Shown one piece after another: positions 18,155-26,542 of a stretch of 64,000 nt of DNA. How positions within the stretch are numbered: position 1 is the first letter of the stretch; each line of letters begins with the position of its first letter. The stretch covers positions 1,410,528-1,474,527 of the forward strand of contig NZ_CP117982.1 in the NCBI RefSeq assembly GCF_030708075.1. Reading direction: 5' to 3'. The translations under genes were made by a program, and so were the position numbers. The notes beneath the pieces were generated by a model. That model searched no databases, had not been told where the DNA came from, and saw only the letters and a program-made list of their open reading frames with translations. The stretch comes from Candidatus Epulonipiscium viviparus (GTDB lineage: Bacteria; Bacillota; Clostridia; Lachnospirales; Cellulosilyticaceae).

Positions 18155-18175
18155 TAACTAGAATGGAGTAAAGAC

Positions 18176-18748
18176 ATGTTGGATAAAATGCTTGCAGCAA
18201 TACAAGAGGTAATAAAGACTTACAAAAAAAAGGATCCTGCAGCTAAAAGTACGGCGTTGCTATTATTAGCTCATCCAGGAGTTCACGCAGTAGCTATGTA
18301 TAGGGTATCGCATTTGCTCTGGAAAAATGATTTCAGATTTATGGCAGGAGTGGTATCTTATACTGCTAGATTTTTGACAGGGATAGAAATTCATCCGGGA
18401 GCTGTAATAGGGAAGCGATTATTTATAGATCATGGAATGGGAATTGTGATAGGAGAAACAGCTGTGATAGGAAATGATGTTATGATTTTTCATCAGGTAA
18501 CATTGGGTGGGACAGGCAAGCAAAGAGGAAAGAGACATCCAACGATTGGAGATAATGTAATGCTTTCGGCTGGATCTAAGATCATAGGAAATGTGGTGAT
18601 TGCGAAAAACAGCAAAGTGGGAGCTAATGCAGTAGTTTTGGGAGATGTTCCTGCAAATGCAACGGTTATTGGCTGCCCAGCTAAAATTGTAAAATTGGAT
18701 GGAGATAGAGTAGAAATACCGATTGAATCGAAAACCACAAAAAAGTAA
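18176..18748 (+). CDS. cysE: Serine O-acetyltransferase
   Basis: Acetylates serine with acetyl-CoA, giving the substrate of CysK. The 190-aa protein has an N-terminal helical part with HPGVHAVAMYRVSHLLW. A left-handed beta-helix of hexapeptide repeats follows (IEIHPGAVIGKRLFIDHGMG, VIGNDVMIFHQVTLGG, NSKVGANAVV). The His and Asp of the catalytic site are visible in FIDHGMG and IFHQVTLGG. It ends at a strong terminator, closing the cysK-cysE pair. The family's short C-terminal tail, which in other species binds CysK, is present but diverged. Confidence 0.94.
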   Translation: MLDKMLAAIQEVIKTYKKKDPAAKSTALLLLAHPGVHAVAMYRVSHLLWKNDFRFMAGVVSYTARFLTGIEIHPGAVIGKRLFIDHGMGIVIGETAVIGNDVMIFHQVTLGGTGKQRGKRHPTIGDNVMLSAGSKIIGNVVIAKNSKVGANAVVLGDVPANATVIGCPAKIVKLDGDRVEIPIESKTTKK

Positions 18749-18757
18749 ATGACAGCG

Positions 18758-18797
18758 TCTGCGACATGTGAAAATGTTGTGGAGGTTGTTTTTTTTT
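18758..18797 (+). terminator. Intrinsic terminator after cysE
   Basis: A 10-bp stem with three wobbles (18758-18767 with 18774-18783) is followed by GGTTG and a run of nine T residues. Confidence 0.8.
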
Positions 18798-18813
18798 GTG
18801 TACAAATCCTTTA

Positions 18814-18842
18814 TTGCTAATATGGTAGAGTCAGTGTATAAT
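18814..18842 (+). promoter_or_regulatory. Candidate sigma-A promoter of the solute-binding protein gene
   Basis: TTGCTA at 18814-18819 and a perfect TATAAT at 18837-18842 are 17 bases apart. They lie 57 bases before the start codon and directly after the cysE terminator, so the gene has its own promoter. Confidence 0.72.
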
Positions 18843-18898
18843 AAATTGATAACATATTGTTATGCTTACAAAATTCGAGATAAGAAGGAGATACATAT

Positions 18899-20284
18899 AT
18901 GAATAAAAAAATAGGATATACGTTAATGATGGCGTTGATATGTGTGGTGGGTGGCGCATGTGCAAATGTTGAAGAGACGGGGGTAGCGGTAGAAAAAGAC
19001 ATAGACGAAAGCAAAGTAGAGGTGGTTGCAGAAGCTGAGAGAGATCTTGAAGGCCTGGTGGTGACGATAGCGTCTTGGGCAACAGTTGCGGAACCAGAAG
19101 TAAAGGCAAGTGCGCATGAAGAAGCTCTTTGGGAATATAGGCACCAGATGATGGAAAAATATAATTTTGAAGTAGAGGAAATAGGGGTTACTGATTGGAA
19201 ACAGTCTTTGGAAACGTTCTCTACAGAAACTATAACAGGCGATCCAGCAGCAGAAGTCTATAGGATTCATGCTGACTTTTTGGCAGGAGCTCTCAATAGC
19301 GGGTTGGCAACAGATTTGACCACACTAGAAAGTATTGATTTGACCGAGCCAAAATGGAACCAGGTTGTTCAAAAATACATGAGCAAAGATGGAGGAGTTT
19401 ATGGGTTCGGAAGCGCATCAAATGGAACTAGGGTACTGTTTTTTAATAAGGCGATTCTAGAATCGATAGGACTTAATGAAAATGTGCTATATGATTTGCA
19501 AGTGAGCGGAGAATGGACATGGAAAAAATTTGAAGAAATTTCAGAACTGGTAACGAGAGATACAAATAATGATGGGGCTAATGATATTTTCGCAGTACCA
19601 GCCGATACGATAGATATGTATAAAATAGCAGTGCTTTCGAATGAGGGAAGCTATGTAAATATGGACGAAGACGGGATGCTATATAACGCGACGATGGAAC
19701 CAAATTCGTTAGAGGCAATTGAGTGGTTGAGTAATTATTATGAAAAAGACTATGAGCATCCGTCGACATCATATTTTGAACAGCAAGAGTTATTTGCTGC
19801 AGGCAAAATTGCTATGTATGTGGGAGGAATTTCGGAGGTTCCGAAGTTTGCACGCGAGATGAAAGATGATTTTGGGGTAGTATGTTTTCCGAAAGGGCCA
19901 AAGGCTAGCCAGTATGCTGCAGGGACAACAAGCCCGGCCTGGGTTATTCCAAATACTTATACAAAGGAAGAGGCAGAGGACATTGCGTTTGTACTGGACA
20001 TTTGGACCAACGAACCTCCAGGATATGATGGAGAGGACGACTGGATGGTAGCGCAGTATCCAAAATATCGCGATAAAAGAGCAGTAGAGGAAACGCTGGC
20101 GCTGTTGAAAGAGCCAGGAGTTATGAGACCGGAGTATGACATGCTAATTTCTACAGGAATAGATGTGGATAGCTGGGGCAAGAAGATTTATAATAAGATT
20201 CAGACACCTATAGAAGCATTGGAGGCTGTAGAAGCTGTATGGCAAATTGAAATTGACAAGTTTAACGAAGCAAAATCTGAATAA
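18899..20284 (+). CDS. Extracellular sugar-binding lipoprotein (ABC transporter)
   Basis: A 461-aa solute-binding protein of the type 1 sugar family. The signal peptide ends in a lipobox, VVGGAC, so the mature protein should be lipid-anchored through Cys 21. The body has the usual features: a GTRVLFFNKAIL strand, a GEWTWKKFEEISELVT segment, an aspartate-rich DTNNDGANDIF loop, and the AGKIAMYVGG and TTSPAWVIPN segments of carbohydrate binders. The ribosome site AAGGAG is strong. No permease or ATPase gene lies next to it; instead debris of a Gfo/Idh/MocA oxidoreductase follows, so it looks like the survivor of a broken sugar-uptake operon. The ligand is unknown; algal oligosaccharide is a guess from the window. 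Confidence 0.86.
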   Translation: MNKKIGYTLMMALICVVGGACANVEETGVAVEKDIDESKVEVVAEAERDLEGLVVTIASWATVAEPEVKASAHEEALWEYRHQMMEKYNFEVEEIGVTDWKQSLETFSTETITGDPAAEVYRIHADFLAGALNSGLATDLTTLESIDLTEPKWNQVVQKYMSKDGGVYGFGSASNGTRVLFFNKAILESIGLNENVLYDLQVSGEWTWKKFEEISELVTRDTNNDGANDIFAVPADTIDMYKIAVLSNEGSYVNMDEDGMLYNATMEPNSLEAIEWLSNYYEKDYEHPSTSYFEQQELFAAGKIAMYVGGISEVPKFAREMKDDFGVVCFPKGPKASQYAAGTTSPAWVIPNTYTKEEAEDIAFVLDIWTNEPPGYDGEDDWMVAQYPKYRDKRAVEETLALLKEPGVMRPEYDMLISTGIDVDSWGKKIYNKIQTPIEALEAVEAVWQIEIDKFNEAKSE

Positions 20285-20299
20285 TAAGAGGCGAACTAG

Positions 20300-20572
20300 A
20301 TGGAACCAAATTATGAAAAAGCGGTAGCGGCGGTGGCTTATACAATCGTGCCAAATAAAAGGGCGGCACTTGGTATAGAAGTATTAAAATCTGGGAAAAA
20401 TTATTTTACAGACAAAACTCCAATGACCACTGTCGATCAAATAGAGGCAGTATGATGAGGATCAGAACGGAGGGATATTAGGAGATTTTGGCTGCCACCT
20501 GATAGAGCAACATTTGCATTTCTCGGGCTGTGACTTGCAATAGCAGCTCAAAAGGATGCTATTAGAATCTAA
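20300..20572 (+). pseudogene. Decayed Gfo/Idh/MocA-family oxidoreductase
   Basis: Three separate pieces of one family lie in order, in more than one frame. First is a 51-codon ORF (20300-20455) containing LGIEVLKSGKNYFTDKTP, like the EALKAGKDYFTDKTPFTT stretch of the NAD-binding domain. Second, in another frame, 20457-20540 reads NGGILGDFGCHLIEQHLHFSG, like the GGILxDIGSHQIEQFLxFTG core. Third, 20537-20572 reads AQKDAIRI before a stop, like the usual C-terminus. Intact members have about 350 residues, so large internal deletions and at least one frameshift have occurred. It directly follows the sugar-binding lipoprotein gene and is probably a lost sugar-catabolic partner. Confidence 0.7.
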
Positions 20573-20605
20573 ATGAGATCTTGAAAATGTAAAAGGGAGG
20601 CTACA

Positions 20606-20929
20606 ATGAACATATTAGAAATGCTTAAAGAGCAAGATGCTGTTAGCGACGCAACGGCGGAAGAGTTATGGGTACAGGCAATAGCGGAGGTATGTGATAC
20701 AACCTATGCCAAAGAAGCAATACAAAAGCAAATGGATCGAGGAGAGCCGCTAGCTGAAATTTTGTGCCAATATTTGGGATTTTTAAATATAGTATTGGAC
20801 ACTACGAGCCAGCAAGTTGGACGCGTTGCATCTGAGATTGCGCAAGCTTGGGGCTATAAAGAAACAGGCAGAAAAGACTTGAGCGATACTGAAACATTGA
20901 TCAAGAGCGCGGCAGTATATAGTAGATAA
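20606..20929 (+). CDS. Hypothetical protein, 107 aa
   Basis: Not recognised. A small acidic protein predicted to be mostly helical (MNILEMLKEQDAVSDATAEELWVQAIAEV, then helices around LAEILCQYLGFLNIVLDT and VASEIAQAWGY). It has no signal peptide, membrane segment or cysteine-rich motif. A clear ribosome site (AAAAGGGAGG) and a terminator ten bases after the stop support expression. Its neighbours upstream and downstream are gene debris, so it may be part of an acquired or decaying segment. Confidence 0.55.
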   Translation: MNILEMLKEQDAVSDATAEELWVQAIAEVCDTTYAKEAIQKQMDRGEPLAEILCQYLGFLNIVLDTTSQQVGRVASEIAQAWGYKETGRKDLSDTETLIKSAAVYSR

Positions 20930-20938
20930 ATTATTTGT

Positions 20939-20972
20939 GGGGCCATTGTAGAAACTTGCGATGGCTCTTTTT
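20939..20972 (+). terminator. Intrinsic terminator after the 107-aa gene
   Basis: A 10-bp stem with three wobbles (20939-20948 with 20959-20968) leads into a T5 run. Confidence 0.72.
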
Positions 20973-21027
20973 AGCAAATGTTTTGCTGATATGGATAGCA
21001 GTCCCACCAAGACTTTGCTATGTGTAG

Positions 21028-21162
21028 ATAGAGCCATACTACCATATAGCGTTCGACAAGCGCCCATATGAAGAATTGGCATATGCGGCAGTAAAAGCAG
21101 AATTTGATCCTAGGGTAGTTGAGAAAGATTGCCGATATGAGCATTTGCCATATACTGTATAG
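21028..21162 (+). pseudogene. Unrecognised coding fragment without a start
   Basis: An open stretch of 44 codons bounded by stops and lacking a start codon reads IEPYYHIAFDKRPYEELAYA, then AVKAEFDPRVVEKD, and ends LPYTV. The composition looks like the C-terminus of a real protein rather than random sequence, but I do not recognise the family. It lies between a terminator and the 3' end of the methyltransferase gene. Most simply it is another remnant in a decaying interval. Confidence 0.35.
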
Positions 21163-21165
21163 GCA

Positions 21166-23484
21166 TTAGATTTTGCTGCTATATAAATTTAGTAGATGAG
21201 TAACGCAATTGCTAGTATCATTGACTAAGCCGTATGCGGCATATACCGCGGCATCGTTGGCCTGATGCGCGTTGAGAAGAGCTTTGGGCATTGTGAGATC
21301 GTTATACAATTCTGCAAGGGAAGCCTCAGGAAAAGCATCGCGTGCGGCAAGAATGGCAGCTGCAGTTGTTTCGATTTGCTTGCGTTGCGATGGAGTCGGG
21401 GTACACCACGGAAAGGTGTTATATATGAGAGTGTTCGAGTAGCGATAGTCATTTTTAAGTCTGCCACATATAGTGCGCATCCAGTTCATGTGTGCCGAAG
21501 AAGTGATCACTCCAAATTCATATAAAGTTGCATTAGGAACGGTAAAAACAGAGTCCGATGCAATAATGTTGCTTGATAAATATCCGATGGGGATGTAGGA
21601 GCGATTGCCAGAACTAGTTCGAGGAATTAGTAAATAATTTGAGAGCGGTTGTCTGATGCCGGCAAATAGATAAGGTGTTTCGGCGAAGTTTTGAGTTGCA
21701 AGCGCGGAGCTAGATTTGCGATACGCTTTGACATTTTGGATGGCATTCATTATTGGCGAAATCTTTGCGTATGTCGCAGGAGGAACTCCGTCAAGCCACA
21801 AACAGAAACGCTTTTTATTGTTGATAAATTCTGTAGAACCAACAAATGGTCGAAATAATGCTTTGGCACTAGGGTAATTTGCGACGATCGCAGCTACTTC
21901 TGCAGCAGAATATTTGGAGAGGAATCCACCATCGTTGGGCTGGCTGCCATATAGCATTGTTGAAACGTCACAAATAGGTTTAGCAGTTTTGAATATTATG
22001 GTATTGCCCCCCTCTAGTAAATAGGGATTGATATTTGATACAATCTGTGAGGTGCCATTGTGGTATAAATATTTGTGTTGCCTATCAAATGTCGCAAAGC
22101 CGATGATTACGCAATAAACCTGGGCCTGGCTGTCGGCATCGATATTATTTTTCCAAGCAAAACTGCGATACGCAAAATTGATTTTAATATTTTTTTGAAG
22201 CAAGTGTGACCATAGTGTAGGAATCGCTTCGCCTTGAGCAATGCTATTGGTTGCGACAAATACACACTCGATTTTGGTCCCTATAATGAAGTTAGCGGCT
22301 TTCATAAACCAGCCGCAGACATAGTCTAAGTTGCCAAGATTTTTTGTAGCGGGATCAAATATTTTGGTAATCGCTGCCTTTTGCGCGGGTGTTTGAAGCT
22401 TGGCGCCTACAAATGGTGGATTGCCTATAATATAGCTGCATTCATCTGGTGCGATAACGTCTTTCCAGTTGATGGCTAATGCATCTGCAAGCACAATGTT
22501 GGGAGTGTTTTTGAGAGGAAAAAACTCCAATTTACTTTTAATAATGTCTTCTGTTTCTTGTAACATTTGAATTTCCGCTATCCAAAAGGCCATTTTGGCA
22601 ACTGCAACTGCCGTATGGTCTATTTCTATGCCATAAAATTGAGAAATCGAAACTTTGATCACACACAATGTAGCGTCCGCCGCTATAGCATTGGTTTCAT
22701 ATAGATGTTTAAGCACCTCGTTTTCTAGTTTACGCAATGATATATACGCTTGGGTAAGGAAGTTGCCACTGCCACATGAGGGATCTAAAAATTTTAAGGT
22801 GGCCAACATATCTCGAAAAGCGATGAGTGCTTCAGTTTGAGCTGCAGGTGTCTCGAGAATAGATGTGAGTTGGGCATAGAGAGCATTTAGAAATAGGGGG
22901 TCGATGGCTTTATGTATATTGTCGATGCTAGTATAATGCATTCCGCCCCGGCGCTGCGTCTTGGGGTTTAAGGTAGATTCGAACACAGAGCTAAAGATCG
23001 TGGCACTGATATCTTTCCAACAAAAAGTATCAAGAGTTTCTGTTAAAATGATCTCCAAAATTGCTGGAGTAAAATTTGGGATGATGATTTTTTCGGCAAA
23101 TAATCCACCATCTACATATGGAAAGTTAGCAAGAATAGGAAATTTTTTGAGCAAGTAGGGGTTTCGATCGGCAGGCTTTTGGCTGAGAATGGCAAATAAG
23201 TTAGTTAAGGCTACTCTTGCTTCTGCTGCAGAAAATGATGATAAATACGTATAAAAAATACGTTGCGTTTTAAAAATCTGGCTAGTATCTGCAAATAAGC
23301 AAAAGACGATACGAACGCAGAGGATATTGAGGCTGTTGTGTACAACGTCGCTATTGGGTGAGGCGTATTGAGGCAGTATTGCTTTATAGAGCCGACCCGC
23401 AAATTTGCCCGCAGTTATGGAGGATAAATTGGTCCGCCCCATAGCATAGTCTAGATTTTTACATTCATTAATAAGATGATTCAT
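21166..23484 (-). CDS. MmeI/YeeA-like DNA methyltransferase lacking the nuclease domain
   Basis: A 772-aa adenine-type DNA methyltransferase. It opens with the helical spacer (LNILCVRIVFCLFADTSQIF) of MmeI-like type IIL enzymes. The catalytic domain has SAM motif I FLDPSCGSGNFL and motif IV IIGNPPF, followed by a target-recognition region (GGMHYTS before it, RTSSGNRSYIPIGY after). Family members with restriction activity carry about 150 extra N-terminal residues forming a PD-ExK nuclease, which is absent here. ATG 23484 is chosen, nine bases after AAGGAGG; in-frame ATGs further up have no such site. It should methylate without cutting, as a solitary modification enzyme or a truncated restriction system. 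No restriction gene is adjacent. Confidence 0.82.
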   Translation of the reverse strand: MNHLINECKNLDYAMGRTNLSSITAGKFAGRLYKAILPQYASPNSDVVHNSLNILCVRIVFCLFADTSQIFKTQRIFYTYLSSFSAAEARVALTNLFAILSQKPADRNPYLLKKFPILANFPYVDGGLFAEKIIIPNFTPAILEIILTETLDTFCWKDISATIFSSVFESTLNPKTQRRGGMHYTSIDNIHKAIDPLFLNALYAQLTSILETPAAQTEALIAFRDMLATLKFLDPSCGSGNFLTQAYISLRKLENEVLKHLYETNAIAADATLCVIKVSISQFYGIEIDHTAVAVAKMAFWIAEIQMLQETEDIIKSKLEFFPLKNTPNIVLADALAINWKDVIAPDECSYIIGNPPFVGAKLQTPAQKAAITKIFDPATKNLGNLDYVCGWFMKAANFIIGTKIECVFVATNSIAQGEAIPTLWSHLLQKNIKINFAYRSFAWKNNIDADSQAQVYCVIIGFATFDRQHKYLYHNGTSQIVSNINPYLLEGGNTIIFKTAKPICDVSTMLYGSQPNDGGFLSKYSAAEVAAIVANYPSAKALFRPFVGSTEFINNKKRFCLWLDGVPPATYAKISPIMNAIQNVKAYRKSSSALATQNFAETPYLFAGIRQPLSNYLLIPRTSSGNRSYIPIGYLSSNIIASDSVFTVPNATLYEFGVITSSAHMNWMRTICGRLKNDYRYSNTLIYNTFPWCTPTPSQRKQIETTAAAILAARDAFPEASLAELYNDLTMPKALLNAHQANDAAVYAAYGLVNDTSNCVTHLLNLYSSKI

Positions 23485-23687
23485 GGCAAAATGCCTCCTT
23501 AATATTTGTTTGTCCATTGTCATATATTATATGAAACAAATAGAAAATTAGAATAATCGGGCATGTTGCAGGTAGAGTTATTGCTCACCGTTTGCCTTGG
23601 CTATTGCCGCGTCCCAAATTCCAGATACGCTCTCTAGCGATTGCGGAAGCCGATGCAATAGAAGTTGCGGAAGTATAGCGGGCAATG

Positions 23688-23721
23688 AAAAGGCCGCAGA
23701 TACTAAACTTTTCTCTGCGGC
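23688..23721 (-). terminator. Terminator downstream of the GH43-like gene
   Basis: A perfect 8-bp GC-rich stem, GCCGCAGA with TCTGCGGC (23693-23700 and 23714-23721), read on the minus strand is followed by CTTTTC. The U-tract is short but the stem is strong, and it lies seven bases after the gene. Confidence 0.7.
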
Positions 23722-23727
23722 ATAAAT

Positions 23728-24972
23728 CTACTTTGCTTTCAATTCGATATTCTTAATGCTGATCTCACCCATATCCTCGGGGCCAGCTCCAAAAATTCGA
23801 ATGCATCTAAGATGCGCATCTGCTTCGTGGGTCTCTATAATATCATAAGTTTGCGTTCCTTTGGCTAATTCAATTGTTGTGGAATGTGTAAAAATGTTTG
23901 GATCCTTTGCAAAGCCTCTCATACTTCGAACTGTGTCAATGAGAACTTTGAGTTTAACATCTGCGTTGTAGTTTTCAAGCGTAATTTTGAGAACATAGTC
24001 TTTGTCCATAACAAGTCTTGGAAATACTGGGCTCCTAAGGCCAACGTAGCTATTTAACTCATATGCTATGCCATCGTCTACGTGAGTTGCGTCAGCACCA
24101 TTGGTGAGGAACCAGAAGTCTGTACTGCTAGAAAAATCCCAATATCGATATGTGAATACATCACTTAAATTGTCTGGGTGAAGCACTAGTTTTCCGTCTT
24201 CTGCGAACTCTAAACTGGTTATGGCGATTCCTCTAAAATATATATTGACATCGTGCATTTCATACGATAGATATGGTTTGCCGTTGAAAATAAAAAAGTC
24301 GTTGTGGTGCCCTCCAGGAAATGTTCCAACAAAAGTATATGGCCCTTTTAAAGTATCTGCCATAGCATATTTATTGCCACTGGCTAAATAATATTTGTCA
24401 TTGTGCTTGAACACGGTGGATTTATCACCCATGCCAACGTTTTTGCCATTGGCATCTAGAACGTCAATAGCAGAAGGTGGACCATCGACCGAGATCATAT
24501 CTTCGGCTAAGTCAACGCAAAAGTATTTTCCTGCACCGAAAAATAAAGTGTATTTGCCATCTTCTTCGTATACGCAAGGATCGTACGACTTTGTTGCAGC
24601 AAATTTATCGGGAATTAATGGCTTTCCTAGTGCATCAACAAATGGGCCAGTGGGGCTTTTAGATGTCATAACTCCTATGCTATATGTGAGATTAGAAAAA
24701 TACCAGTAAAAGGTATCGTCCTTTTTTACAATATGACCCGCAAAACAGTGATTCTTTTCTCCGATATATGTGTCTTTTGGTAAGATATCGGCTTCGTATC
24801 GCCAGTGTATAAGGTCATTAGACGAAATTATACTCCATTTGTGCATTCTACAAAAATCTTCTATACGAGTACTTAGGTCGCGTCCGCAAAATAAATAAAC
24901 TCTGCCATCATGAATAACTGCATGAGGATCTGCGTAGCCTTCACCCGGAAAAATATTCGCGTTTATAATCAT
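23728..24972 (-). CDS. GH43-like glycoside hydrolase (cytoplasmic)
   Basis: A 414-aa protein with a five-bladed beta-propeller signature of the GH43/GH117-like clan. It has YADPHAVIHDGRVYLFCG near the N-terminus with the likely catalytic base Asp, SYDPCVYEEDGKYTLFFG in the middle with the second Asp, and PYLSYEMHD with a likely general acid Glu. A jelly-roll-like C-terminal part of about 130 residues follows. ATG 24972 is chosen, after AAAGGAGA; the open frame upstream runs into the sulfatase gene and is not coding. No signal peptide, so it should act on imported oligosaccharides. It follows the sulfatase by 22 bases, probably in one operon. The sugar released cannot be told from sequence. 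Confidence 0.8.
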   Translation of the reverse strand: MIINANIFPGEGYADPHAVIHDGRVYLFCGRDLSTRIEDFCRMHKWSIISSNDLIHWRYEADILPKDTYIGEKNHCFAGHIVKKDDTFYWYFSNLTYSIGVMTSKSPTGPFVDALGKPLIPDKFAATKSYDPCVYEEDGKYTLFFGAGKYFCVDLAEDMISVDGPPSAIDVLDANGKNVGMGDKSTVFKHNDKYYLASGNKYAMADTLKGPYTFVGTFPGGHHNDFFIFNGKPYLSYEMHDVNIYFRGIAITSLEFAEDGKLVLHPDNLSDVFTYRYWDFSSSTDFWFLTNGADATHVDDGIAYELNSYVGLRSPVFPRLVMDKDYVLKITLENYNADVKLKVLIDTVRSMRGFAKDPNIFTHSTTIELAKGTQTYDIIETHEADAHLRCIRIFGAGPEDMGEISIKNIELKAK

Positions 24973-24994
24973 AGATGATTCTCCTTTTTCTAAT

Positions 24995-26470
24995 TTAGTC
25001 GACTGAAACTGTTGTCTCAGAAATAAAAGTATCGAGAAGGTTGCGCATTTCGTTGAGCGTGGTTCGATATTCGGGGTTATTAACCAAATTGGTAGTTTCG
25101 AGAGGGTCGTTATGAATGTCCCACATTTCTTCGACGATTGGGTGGCATAAATGATATCGAACATACTTGAAATTTTTGGTGCGTACATATTTAGAGTGAA
25201 TAGATTGGTAATTTTCAGGATTTGGATGGTGACCAATATCGAGATAATTGTCGTTGAAATCATTTTCGCCATAAACAGCATCGTGAATTTCTTCTTTTTG
25301 GCCATCGATTAGCGAAATGACACTGTCGCCAAACATTTCGTCGGTTTTGCTAAGACCAGCATATGCCAAAATTGTAGGGCAAATATCTACTGTAGAAACC
25401 AATCCATCTACCCATTTTCCAACTTTAGAACGTGGATCATATATAATAAGAGGCGCTTTAATAGATTCTTCATATAGCAATTCCTTGCCACCCAATTGTT
25501 TAGATCCACAAAAATAGCCGTTATCAGAAGTGTAAATGATAATAGTATTTTCCGCAAGGCCAAGTTCGTCGAGTTTGTGGCGAATGCTGCCGACTGCTTC
25601 ATCAACACCAGAAATCAGCCCATAATAATTTCTAAAGTCGTGTTGAAAAGTTGCGTCATCATTCCAAGCTTTGCGAGTATATCTATGTCCACCCCAATAT
25701 TCGTCCGCATTGCGGCTGTGAGTTCGAACTACTTCTGGCAAAACGGCAAAATATTCTGGTTTGTCATTATCCATTCTTTTTATAGTCATATCTTTATAAA
25801 ATTGAACCCACTTGGGACTTGCAGTGTGTGGACGATGCGGTGCCTTAAAACTAACAGATAGCATGAAAGGTTTGCCAGAATCTGCCGCTTTTTCTAAGAA
25901 CGCATCTGCTTGGTGAGCATTAAACATAGTTAGGTGATCGTCGTTCCATTGATTTTCATAGCCATTAAACTTGTTTTCTTTGTCCGGAAAATATTTTAGG
26001 TTAGAGGGTGAACCGTTCCAAACATCAAAATACTGAGGTGCAAGAGCCTCTTCGCTAAAGTTTCTGGTGGGTTTATAATAAGGATCTTCGGGAAGACTAT
26101 TAGGATGAATTTCTCTAGTACCATTGTGAGCCTTGACGTTTGCAATAGGGAATCCAAATTTGCCAATAAAGCCTGTAAAATAGCCATTTTGACGTAGCAA
26201 TACAGGATAAGAATGCTGGTATTCTTCGGTAGTAATGGTATAATCTGTAGGCAAATCGAAGCCGCAGTTATGTTGCGCAATATATTTGCCTAGCTGCATC
26301 GATGCTCGAGAAGGCATGCAAATAGGAGCAACATGAAAAGCGTTATTAAACTTGGCAGACTCACTAGCTAGCTTATCAATATTAGGTGTAAAAACTTGGC
26401 TGTGCCCCATAAATCCAAAAGTATCGTACCTCTGGTCGTCGGTTAAGAAAAATATAATATTTGGTTTCAA
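24995..26470 (-). CDS. Type I sulfatase (Cys-type, formylglycine-dependent)
   Basis: A 491-aa S1-family arylsulfatase-like hydrolase. The N-terminus has KPNIIFFLTDDQRYDTFG with the metal-binding Asp pair. The maturation motif is CMPSR (Cys near residue 51), the cysteine form oxidised to formylglycine by an anaerobic maturase, which is not in the window. Further metal or active-site segments are VSFKAPHRPH and TIIIYTSDNGYF. The start chosen is TTG 26470, eight bases after GGAGG; the longer upstream frame has no ribosome site. No signal peptide, so desulfation should take place in the cytoplasm on imported oligosaccharides. Its place between a beta-helix protein and a GH43-like enzyme suggests sulfated algal galactan as the source. 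Confidence 0.9.
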   Translation of the reverse strand: MKPNIIFFLTDDQRYDTFGFMGHSQVFTPNIDKLASESAKFNNAFHVAPICMPSRASMQLGKYIAQHNCGFDLPTDYTITTEEYQHSYPVLLRQNGYFTGFIGKFGFPIANVKAHNGTREIHPNSLPEDPYYKPTRNFSEEALAPQYFDVWNGSPSNLKYFPDKENKFNGYENQWNDDHLTMFNAHQADAFLEKAADSGKPFMLSVSFKAPHRPHTASPKWVQFYKDMTIKRMDNDKPEYFAVLPEVVRTHSRNADEYWGGHRYTRKAWNDDATFQHDFRNYYGLISGVDEAVGSIRHKLDELGLAENTIIIYTSDNGYFCGSKQLGGKELLYEESIKAPLIIYDPRSKVGKWVDGLVSTVDICPTILAYAGLSKTDEMFGDSVISLIDGQKEEIHDAVYGENDFNDNYLDIGHHPNPENYQSIHSKYVRTKNFKYVRYHLCHPIVEEMWDIHNDPLETTNLVNNPEYRTTLNEMRNLLDTFISETTVSVD

Positions 26471-26542
26471 TATAATAACCTCCATAGAAAATATATTAGA
26501 AGCAGTTGAAATAGCCCTGTCAACTGCTTGAAACAAGGAATA

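Noticed and set aside
19570-19600. Dockerin-like calcium loop in the solute-binding lipoprotein
   Set aside because: DTNNDGANDIF resembles one calcium loop, but there is no second repeat and such loops are common in sugar-binding proteins, so no cellulosome link is claimed.
23524-23690. Short GC-richer open stretches between the methyltransferase and GH43-like genes
   Set aside because: They have no start with a ribosome site, the frames disagree, and I recognise no protein similarity, so they were not annotated.
24973-25305. Upstream extension of the GH43-like frame
   Set aside because: It lies wholly within the sulfatase gene, has no ribosome site at its start, and the ATG at 24972 has AAAGGAGA in front.
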